The position numbers and the translations under genes were made by a program. The notes under the pieces were generated by a model. It did no database searches. It worked only from the letters and a program-made list of their open reading frames with translations, and was not told where the DNA came from. A stretch of 14,581 nucleotides of DNA from an uncultured Lachnospiraceae bacterium. GTDB taxonomy: Bacteria; Bacillota; Clostridia; Lachnospirales; Lachnospiraceae. Positions 1 through 5,444 of the stretch are shown here, piece by piece (within the stretch, counting starts at the first letter, position 1; every line of letters begins with the position of its first letter). The stretch is taken from contig USGM01000085.1 in the NCBI GenBank assembly GCA_900554205.1, positions 1 to 14,581 of the forward strand. Direction: 5' to 3'.

Positions 1-270
1 CAGATGATCCGGAAGGAAGAGTTTGAAGAGGGCATGGAGCAGGGTATTGCACAGGGAATCGAGCGTGGAATTGAGCAGGGCGTGGAGCAGGGACGTGTTC
101 AGAGATTGGCAGAGCAGGTCTGCAGCAAACTGAAGAAAGGGAAGACACCGGAGGAGATTGCGGATGCACTGGAGGAGCCGGTAGAAAATGTACAGAAGAT
201 TTGCCAGATCGCAGAGCAGTATGCGCCGGAATATCCTGCAGAGGAAGTGTGCCGTGCACTGATGAACTAG
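1..270 (+). CDS. C-terminal tail of a probable Rpn-family nuclease/transposase-like protein (5' partial)
   Basis: The reading frame is open from base 1 and ends at TAG 268-270, so the gene begins outside the window; the in-frame ATG at 4 is probably internal. The visible 89 residues begin with a glutamate/glutamine-rich stretch in which the unit E-Q-G-I/V is repeated five or so times. A short helical segment (KLKKGKTPEEIADALEEP) and a charged tail follow. This architecture is typical of the C-terminus of PD-(D/E)XK 'Rpn family recombination-promoting nuclease/putative transposase' proteins, where the catalytic domain comes first and the tail ends in (E/R)G repeats and a small helix-turn-helix-like unit. 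No catalytic residues lie inside the window, so the family call rests on the tail alone. A flagellar FliH-like or other coiled protein is possible but less likely. Confidence 0.55.
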   Translation, partial: QMIRKEEFEEGMEQGIAQGIERGIEQGVEQGRVQRLAEQVCSKLKKGKTPEEIADALEEPVENVQKICQIAEQYAPEYPAEEVCRALMN

Positions 271-329
271 AGAGAGGAAAGAGCCAAGGGAAGAGACGCT
301 GGTTTAGCCGCGGAAAGGAAGTGAACGAC

Positions 330-878
330 ATGATTTCCGATGAAGAGTTATACAGGCAATATTTAAGCGGCGATGAAACAGGACTTAATGAATTGATGAG
401 AAAATACGGCGATCCCCTGATCTTATACATCAACGGCTATCTGCATGATATTCACGAAGCAGAGGATCTGATGATAGAAGTTTTTTCCTATCTGTTTACG
501 AAAAAGCCCCACATCCGGGACGGGGGATTCCGGGCTTACCTGTATAAAGCGGCGCGGCACATGGCTTTGCGTCATAAGAGCAGAAGGCGGCTTCTCTTCT
601 GCCTTGATGACCTGAGCAAAGAGCCGGAAGGCGAGAAGCTGGTGGAGGAGGTCGTCAGGACAAGGGAGAGGGACCAGATCCTGCATTTGTGCATGGGCGA
701 GCTAAAGGCGGATTACAGGGAGGCTCTTTATCTGACCTATTTTGAGGGTATGAGTTACTTGCAGACCGCGGAGGTTATGGGAAAAAGCGTGAAGCAGATT
801 ACCAATATGATGTACCGGGGGAAAGAACGTCTTCGCGGATTGTTGGAGCGGGAGGGAATTACAAATGCGAAGCCATGA
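330..878 (+). CDS. ECF-type RNA polymerase sigma factor (sigma-70 family)
   Basis: This 182-residue protein has the size and two-domain layout of extracytoplasmic-function sigma factors. Region sigma2 (about residues 15-80) contains the helix around INGYLHDIHEAEDLMIEVF, matching the conserved D-x-x-D/E-A-E-D-L pattern that binds core polymerase and the -10 element. Region sigma4 (about 120-172) contains LTYFEGMSYLQTAEVMGKS followed by a helix-turn-helix that ends in RGKERLRGLL. I chose ATG 330 because AGGAAG (316-321) sits 8 bases upstream. An in-frame extension to 201 would overlap the preceding gene and adds a low-complexity, non-conserved leader. The next gene starts at 865, overlapping the last codons by 14 bases, so the two are co-translated. 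The small membrane protein downstream could be its anti-sigma factor. The target promoters are unknown. Confidence 0.85.
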   Translation: MISDEELYRQYLSGDETGLNELMRKYGDPLILYINGYLHDIHEAEDLMIEVFSYLFTKKPHIRDGGFRAYLYKAARHMALRHKSRRRLLFCLDDLSKEPEGEKLVEEVVRTRERDQILHLCMGELKADYREALYLTYFEGMSYLQTAEVMGKSVKQITNMMYRGKERLRGLLEREGITNAKP

Positions 879-1233
879 GGAACGGATCGCGGAAGTAAAG
901 AGGCGGATTGTTGAAAAAGAACGGCAGAAAAGACGGCAGCGGAGACAGATTGCCGCTGTATCTGGTGTGGCGGCGTGCCTTGCAGTGATCGTCGGCGCAT
1001 CCTTTGCCATGCCCGGTATTTCCGAACAAATTATGCAAGGGACTTCTTCCGGGTTTGAAACAGCGGGAACAATTCTGGGCGGAGGCACCATACCCGGGTA
1101 TATTATAATAGGTTTGCTGGCATTTCTTCTCGGCGTATGCGTGACCATCCTTTGTTTTCGCATCCGCCGGCTGGACAAAGAGGAACAGACGGAGGAGGAT
1201 CAAAAGGGGGACAAGGCCAATGGAATTGATTAG
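865..1233 (+). CDS. Small basic two-TM membrane protein, possible anti-sigma partner
   Basis: I do not recognise this 122-residue protein by name. It has a strongly basic, probably helical cytoplasmic N-terminus (residues 1-29, many Arg/Lys/Glu). A hydrophobic segment follows at about 30-49, then a glycine/threonine-rich loop (55-75), a second hydrophobic segment at about 77-98 and an acidic/lysine-rich tail. The N-terminus and C-terminus would both lie in the cytoplasm. ATG 865 has a GGGAGGG-type ribosome site about 9 bases upstream. It overlaps the sigma factor stop by 14 bases, and its own stop overlaps the next gene by another 14. A short membrane protein directly behind an ECF sigma gene is often an anti-sigma factor, but I see no zinc-binding ZAS motif, so that role is inferred from position only. 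Confidence 0.65.
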   Translation: MRSHEERIAEVKRRIVEKERQKRRQRRQIAAVSGVAACLAVIVGASFAMPGISEQIMQGTSSGFETAGTILGGGTIPGYIIIGLLAFLLGVCVTILCFRIRRLDKEEQTEEDQKGDKANGID

Positions 1234-3445
1234 TAATCTTTTACAATTCTTCGCTACTCTGTTCGGCTTTTGCCTGAGCGGTATTCATTATCTGAAAAGC
1301 CGGACTCAGGCTTATTTTCTGTTGATTTGCTTTTATGGCTGTTTTGCACTCGGCTCCCTGTACTGGACGTTGTATCTGCTGTTGTTTTCCGAAACGCCGC
1401 AGGTTTTTTATGTATCGGAGTTCGGATGGGTCTCAAGCGTTATTTTTCTCTGCCTCCTGCAATATACCCTATCCACCCCGGAGGAAAGGAGCTTTCCTTG
1501 CAGGAAAGCCCTGCTCGCTCCGTTGATCGGGGTTCCGCTGTGCGTGTTTTACTGTACATTTGGAGACGTTCTCTCCAACCTGCTCTGGTGTGGCATGCTG
1601 AATGCTGACGGCGGCGAAATAGTCGGCACAATGACGAACGATACCACCGCGTACGCCACCGGCACGATCACCGGCAGTGAGGGTGCTTCCGGCAGCACTG
1701 AGTTCCGGGGCAAAGTGACCAACAACGGCACCATCCGGAAGGGCACATTTAAGAATGAGGTCATAAATGAGAGCAGCGGTACCATTAACGGCGGCACATT
1801 CACCGGCACAGTCGAGAACAGGGGCGGAACGATTTCAGACGGCGATTTCAGCGGTGCCACCCTGACCGGTATGCTCATAATCTCATTTGACCCGGACAAC
1901 GGAGAGCCGGTCATCACACAGGAAGTGAATTGGAGTAAGGGCGGAGCGGCACTCACCGCCCCCGTTCCCACAAAAGAGGGGCATAGTCTTGACGGCTGGT
2001 ATTACGATAATAACAGTACGGAAACAAAATGGAACTTTGACACGGATAAAGTCAGATACACCATGACCCTCAAAGCCAGGTGGGAACTTTCCACCTATTC
2101 TGTAACGCTGCAGACGGACGGCGGCACGATTGCCAGCGGAAAGGAAGTAACCGGCTACACATACGGCACGGGTGCAGTTCTTCCGACCGCCGATGATATG
2201 ACCCGCGAGGGATACCGATTTGACGGCTGGTACGCGGACAGCAGTTTTTCCGGCTCTCCCATTACAGAGATCACAGGTACCGATACGGGAGACAAAATGT
2301 TCTACGCAAAGTGGACGCGAAACACAACTCCCATCATCCCCGGAACCACGATAAATTATATCGTGGAGCATTACAAGGCTGACGGCAGCAGCTACACGCT
2401 GGCGGAAACGGAACATTCCGCAGGTAAAACAGGCGATACCGTCACAGCAACGCCGAAAACCTACGACGGCTTTACTTATAATGCGTCAATCTCCACCGTC
2501 AGCGGAACATTAAAGAAAATCAGCAGTCCTGAGGACATCGTGATTTTAAAACTCTACTATGATGTGAGTGTATACACCGTCAGCGTAAGCGCAGCACCCG
2601 CAGAGTACGGTATTGTAAGCGGCACCGGAACCTATGCATGGAATACCTCCGTTACCGTCACGGCAACGGCACACATCGGTTACCGGTTCGTGAAATGGAC
2701 GGAGAACAGCTCGGAAGTAAGCACTGACTCAAGCTATACGTTCCCTGCAGCGGCAGATAGGAAGCTTGTGGCTGTCTTTGAACAGGAACCGCAGCCGACT
2801 GCAAAATACACCGTGACCGTTGATGGCAGTTATGCGGAGGCAAGCGGTGCGGGACATTATGCGGCGGAGGATACCGTTACGATCAATGCGGGAACTCGGA
2901 ACGGCTACACCTTTTCCGGCTGGACTTCCCATGACAGCATTACCTTTGCGGATGCAGGCAGCACGACAACAACCTTTATCATGCCAGATCGGGCTGTTAC
3001 CGTAACCGCGAACTGGGAAAGCGCAGACAGCGGCTCCGATGAAAAGGCAGACCGTGAGGAAACCTCCCCTGCCGTGAAAAACACTCCCTCCTATGTGATT
3101 CATACCGTACAGGCGGGAGACAGCCTCTGGGCAATTTCCAGAAAATACGGCTGTACTGTGGCAAAAATCGTGGCGGCGAACAGCGATCTGATCAAAAACC
3201 CGAACCGGATCTATGCGGGCTGGCAGCTCAAGATTCCGCTGCCGGGCACAGGCAACGCCTCCGACGTCGTTCTGCCGGAGAATCAGATAAGGGACATTTA
3301 CATCGTCAGGAAGGGCGACACCCTCTGGGCGATCGCCAGAAAGTGCGGCTGCCCCGTGGCAGAGATTATTTCCCTGAACCGGGAGCTGATCCGCAACCCT
3401 GCCCGGATTTTCCCCGGATGGGAGCTGAAAGTACCGAAGCAGTAA
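1220..3445 (+). CDS. Chimeric protein: polytopic membrane N-terminus fused to InlB/Flg_new-type repeats and two LysM domains
   Basis: This is one uninterrupted 741-codon frame with two unlike parts. Residues 1-127 hold four hydrophobic helices (about 5-24, 31-57, 67-83, 97-126) of a polytopic membrane protein that seems to stop short. From about residue 128 the protein is hydrophilic and Gly/Thr-rich, with beta-helix-like units such as NGGTFTGTVENRGGTI (128-218). Two InlB/Listeria-Bacteroides repeats ending in G-W-Y and A-K/R-W follow (222-290, 293-366), then a MucBP-like module (378-450). Two Flg_new_2-like repeats (452-521, 529-600) and a linker come next. Two LysM domains (626-673, 692-739) end the protein, with core motifs GDSLWAIS and GDTLWAIA. 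LysM binds peptidoglycan and InlB-type repeats are extracellular stalks. There is no signal peptide before the repeats and no LPXTG motif. The start at 1220 follows a GGGGGA site and overlaps the upstream stop by 14 bases. The frame is certain; the biological reality of the fusion is not. Confidence 0.8.
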   Translation: MELISNLLQFFATLFGFCLSGIHYLKSRTQAYFLLICFYGCFALGSLYWTLYLLLFSETPQVFYVSEFGWVSSVIFLCLLQYTLSTPEERSFPCRKALLAPLIGVPLCVFYCTFGDVLSNLLWCGMLNADGGEIVGTMTNDTTAYATGTITGSEGASGSTEFRGKVTNNGTIRKGTFKNEVINESSGTINGGTFTGTVENRGGTISDGDFSGATLTGMLIISFDPDNGEPVITQEVNWSKGGAALTAPVPTKEGHSLDGWYYDNNSTETKWNFDTDKVRYTMTLKARWELSTYSVTLQTDGGTIASGKEVTGYTYGTGAVLPTADDMTREGYRFDGWYADSSFSGSPITEITGTDTGDKMFYAKWTRNTTPIIPGTTINYIVEHYKADGSSYTLAETEHSAGKTGDTVTATPKTYDGFTYNASISTVSGTLKKISSPEDIVILKLYYDVSVYTVSVSAAPAEYGIVSGTGTYAWNTSVTVTATAHIGYRFVKWTENSSEVSTDSSYTFPAAADRKLVAVFEQEPQPTAKYTVTVDGSYAEASGAGHYAAEDTVTINAGTRNGYTFSGWTSHDSITFADAGSTTTTFIMPDRAVTVTANWESADSGSDEKADREETSPAVKNTPSYVIHTVQAGDSLWAISRKYGCTVAKIVAANSDLIKNPNRIYAGWQLKIPLPGTGNASDVVLPENQIRDIYIVRKGDTLWAIARKCGCPVAEIISLNRELIRNPARIFPGWELKVPKQ

Positions 3446-3473
3446 GGAACGGAGGAAATTTTCTGCCACATTC

Positions 3474-3502
3474 TTGCAAACACAACCTCTGACTGGTAAA
3501 AT
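3474..3502 (+). promoter_or_regulatory. Putative sigma-A promoter for the 3576-4335 gene pair
   Basis: TTGCAA (3474-3479) and TAAAAT (3497-3502) are separated by exactly 17 bases, giving 4/6 and 5/6 matches to the vegetative consensus. The expected start, near 3509, lies about 65 bases upstream of ATG 3576. A promoter here fits the view that the downstream pair is an independent transcription unit and that the chimeric gene upstream is a separate block. Confidence 0.45.
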
Positions 3503-3575
3503 GAATCTGGGTGTAAGCAACACCAATAGGAATCTAGTCGGCGCGGATACCTGCCGTGCGGAGGAGACAGATAGA

Positions 3576-3833
3576 ATGAGGAAGATGGAGTTTAAGATGG
3601 AGAGGCCGGGGCTTCTGGAGGCCGGACAGAAAATTACGGTGACAGAAGGACTGCTCCCCAGCAACTATTACTACACGATCGATCCGTCGCTGGCGATGTC
3701 GGCGAATATTCCGTTCCGAGATCGCCTGAAAAACAGGGAAGGACTGGTGACGGACGTCATAGAAAACGCGCGCGGGTTCTATGTCACGGTCGAGTTTGAT
3801 GAGCCGGAGGTGGGAGAAAATGCAACAGTCTAA
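3576..3833 (+). CDS. Conserved-looking small protein of unknown function (85 aa)
   Basis: I do not recognise a named domain. The 85-residue product is soluble, with no signal peptide and no membrane segment. It contains the segment GQKITVTEGLLPSNYYYTID and a C-terminal half alternating in beta-like fashion (LVTDVIENARGFYVTVEFDE), which suggests a small beta-barrel-like fold. ATG 3576 is favoured because GGAGGAG (3560-3566) lies 9 bases before it. Upstream in-frame starts back to 3474 lack a ribosome site, and the frame there runs through a probable promoter. The stop (TAA 3831-3833) overlaps the start of the kinase gene by 14 bases, and the kinase's GGAGGT ribosome site lies inside this coding sequence. 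The two products are therefore translationally coupled and probably work together. Confidence 0.7.
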   Translation: MRKMEFKMERPGLLEAGQKITVTEGLLPSNYYYTIDPSLAMSANIPFRDRLKNREGLVTDVIENARGFYVTVEFDEPEVGENATV

Positions 3834-4335
3834 GGATAATATTGTGCTGATTGGTATGCCGGGTGCGGGAAAGAGTACTGTCGGCGTTGTCCTTGCGAAG
3901 AATCTCGGCTACAGCTTTGTAGACTCCGACCTTGTGATCCAGCAGAAATACGGTCAGCTCCTTCATGAACTGATTACGGAAAACGGTATCGAGGGCTTCT
4001 GGAAGATTGAAAATGATGTCAATGCGTCACTGAATCTGCATAAGAGCGTCATTGCAACCGGCGGGAGCGCGATCTACGGCGCTGGGGCGATGGAGCATCT
4101 GCGGGAGATCGGAACGGTTATCTATCTGAAGCTGTCCTGTGAGGAGATTGCGGATCGTCTCGGCGATCTGAATGCGAGAGGCGTGACGCTGAAGCCGGGG
4201 CAGACCTTATGGGATCTGTACGATGAAAGAGTTCCGCTTTATGAAAAGTATGCGCATATCTCCATTGCCTGCAGCGGGAAGCCGCTCAGGGAAATTGTGC
4301 GCGAGATTGCGATGAAGATCAGATCTGGACAATAA
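3820..4335 (+). CDS. Divergent shikimate kinase-like P-loop kinase
   Basis: The 171-residue length and fold match AroK-type kinases, which phosphorylate shikimate at the 3-hydroxyl in the chorismate pathway. Walker A is GMPGAGKST at residues 12-20. The D-x-D pair is D35-S-D37 (VDSD), and the late DERVPLYEKYA segment (135-145) keeps the arginine that binds shikimate or closes the lid. Two substrate-site features are altered: the Gly-Phe-Arg motif reads G-F-W-K (59-62), and the G-G-G motif reads G-G-S (81-83). The usual lid R-P-L-L is replaced by ARGVTLKPGQTLWD. It is therefore a member of the family, but it may act on another small molecule or be a paralogue. ATG 3820 is chosen because GGAGGT (3806-3811) lies 8 bases upstream; the earlier ATG at 3781 has none. 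No other aromatic-pathway gene is adjacent. Confidence 0.75.
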   Translation: MQQSKDNIVLIGMPGAGKSTVGVVLAKNLGYSFVDSDLVIQQKYGQLLHELITENGIEGFWKIENDVNASLNLHKSVIATGGSAIYGAGAMEHLREIGTVIYLKLSCEEIADRLGDLNARGVTLKPGQTLWDLYDERVPLYEKYAHISIACSGKPLREIVREIAMKIRSGQ

Positions 4336-4366
4336 ACTGAGCACAAATAAATCTTACACTGAAATA

Positions 4367-4396
4367 TGTATAAACATCCTGATTTGGCAGAAACTA
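4367..4396 (+). promoter_or_regulatory. Possible sigma-G/sigma-F-type forespore promoter of spoVAE
   Basis: TGTATA (4367-4372) fits the G-N-A-T-R -35 pattern of forespore sigma factors. It is followed after 17 bases by GAAACTA (4390-4396), a partial match to CATnnTA. The implied start near 4403 is close to the ribosome site at 4411. The -10 match is imperfect, so this is tentative. Confidence 0.35.
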
Positions 4397-4423
4397 TGAA
4401 AAAGATGTTTGGAGGAATATGCC

Positions 4424-4780
4424 ATGATGGATTATGTAAATGCCTTCTGGGTAGGCGGACTGATATGCGCCCTTGTGCAGTTTCTGATGGAAAAGACGAA
4501 GATGATGCCGGGGCGCATTATGGTGCTCCTCGTCGTGACGGGGACGGTGCTCAGCGTGCTGGGATGGTATGAGCCCTTTCAGGAGTATGCGGGAGCCGGG
4601 GCGAGTGTGCCGCTGCTGGGCTTTGGAAACGTGTTGATGAAGGGTGTGAAAGAAGCGGTAAAGGAACAGGGCTTCCTCGGTCTGTTCGCGGGAGGCTTCA
4701 AGGCTGGTGCGGTGGGAACCGCTGCGGCGCTGATCTTTGGTTATCTGGCGAGCCTCGTGTTTAAGCCGAAGATGAAATAA
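4424..4780 (+). CDS. spoVAE: SpoVAE-type sporulation membrane protein (SpoVA channel component)
   Basis: This is a 118-residue, almost entirely hydrophobic protein. Membrane segments lie at about 6-22, 30-48 and 84-112, and the amphipathic middle carries the GAGASVPLLGFG motif (about 57-68) typical of SpoVAC/SpoVAE family members. The tail ends in LVFKPKMK. SpoVA proteins form the inner-membrane channel of the forespore that moves Ca-dipicolinate in during sporulation and out during germination. The start is ATG 4424 (or 4427), 7-10 bases behind GGAGGA (4411-4416); a TTG at 4409 would overlap that site and is rejected. The gene stands alone here: spoVAC and spoVAD, usual neighbours, are not in the window. 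Its presence argues for a spore-forming host. The symbol is by family resemblance; the Eb subtype is likely. Confidence 0.85.
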   Translation: MMDYVNAFWVGGLICALVQFLMEKTKMMPGRIMVLLVVTGTVLSVLGWYEPFQEYAGAGASVPLLGFGNVLMKGVKEAVKEQGFLGLFAGGFKAGAVGTAAALIFGYLASLVFKPKMK

Positions 4781-4788
4781 GAGAAAAA

Positions 4789-4842
4789 ACTGTCTGACCG
4801 GAGAGGAGCTATTGCGCCTCTCTGATCAGACAGTATTGTTTT
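4789..4842. terminator. Bidirectional hairpin terminator between convergent genes
   Basis: ACTGTCTGA (4789-4797) pairs with TCAGACAGT (4826-4834). An inner stem pairs GAGAGG (4801-4806) with CCTCTC (4817-4822), leaving a 10-base loop and a small internal loop. The sequence after the stem on the plus strand is T-rich (attgtttt), and the other side carries an A6 run (4784-4789) that reads as U on the minus strand. The hairpin can therefore stop both spoVAE and the GNAT gene. It contains the last codons and the stop of the latter. Confidence 0.8.
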
Positions 4843-5444
4843 AATTTGAAATGTTTCTCGAGAACACCGAAAATCTTGAAGTTAAATTGCTGATAAAATG
4901 CCACATTCTTAGGGTTGTGGGTCTCCAGCGAAAGCATCATTTTATGTGCATCGGCATAGCGGATCGCCTCTTCTACCAGCATAGCTGCAATGCCGTGGTG
5001 CTGCATCTCGGGATCGACGGCGAGGTAGATGATGTGCATCCTGTTTTTCTGGTGCAGCTGGTCGGTCCAGCTGGAATTTAAGTAATCCCGGCCGAGGATA
5101 AAGTTGAAAAAGGTCTTCAGCGAGTGGTCTTCTTTGATGAGATAGCCGTCTGTGCGGAGGGAGGCCAGAACCTCGCTGAAATAATATTTCAGGAGATTGT
5201 ACGGCTCCGCCTCGTCGGAGACGACGAGAACGCCGTTTAATTCCTTACTGTCGGCAAAGATCTCGCAGGTCTCATAGAATTCGGTCATGTCGCAGGAAAA
5301 TAACTCGGGCATCAGCCGCTTCCGTATCTCCTCATCGGGAATCAGCTCCTGATAGAGCGGGTCGAGGGAGAAGCACTTATTCAGCAGTGCCTCGAGCTTC
5401 GGAAGATCTTCTGCCTGTACATGGTAAAGCTTATCACTTGTCAT
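4809..5444 (-). CDS. GNAT-family N-acetyltransferase
   Basis: This 211-residue protein carries a GNAT fold in its second half. Motif A runs from IIYLAVDPEMQHHGIAAML (138-156) with the Q-x-x-G-x-A pyrophosphate loop that holds acetyl-CoA. Motif B follows as LETHNPKNVAFYQQFNFKIF (173-192), with the Asn and Tyr expected in the C-terminal catalytic strand. The first 130 residues are a longer than usual N-terminal part with acidic and aromatic residues and may form the acceptor site. The substrate is not predictable. The gene is last of a three-gene minus-strand operon: its ATG at 5444 overlaps the upstream peptidase stop by 11 bases, with GGAAAGGA just before it. Its stop lies within the shared terminator hairpin. 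Confidence 0.85.
   Translation of the reverse strand: MTSDKLYHVQAEDLPKLEALLNKCFSLDPLYQELIPDEEIRKRLMPELFSCDMTEFYETCEIFADSKELNGVLVVSDEAEPYNLLKYYFSEVLASLRTDGYLIKEDHSLKTFFNFILGRDYLNSSWTDQLHQKNRMHIIYLAVDPEMQHHGIAAMLVEEAIRYADAHKMMLSLETHNPKNVAFYQQFNFKIFGVLEKHFKLKQYCLIREAQ

Noticed and set aside
201..329. Upstream extension of the sigma factor frame
   Set aside because: It overlaps the preceding gene, lacks a ribosome site and is not sigma-like; ATG 330 has AGGAAG at the right distance.
2729..3664. Long minus-strand open frame opposite the LysM region
   Set aside because: It is a shadow of the repeat/LysM coding sequence, with no ribosome site and no recognisable domain.
4366..4572. Plus-strand frame overlapping the start of spoVAE
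   Set aside because: It has no ribosome site and a low-complexity, non-protein-like C-terminus; it conflicts with the well supported SpoVAE frame.
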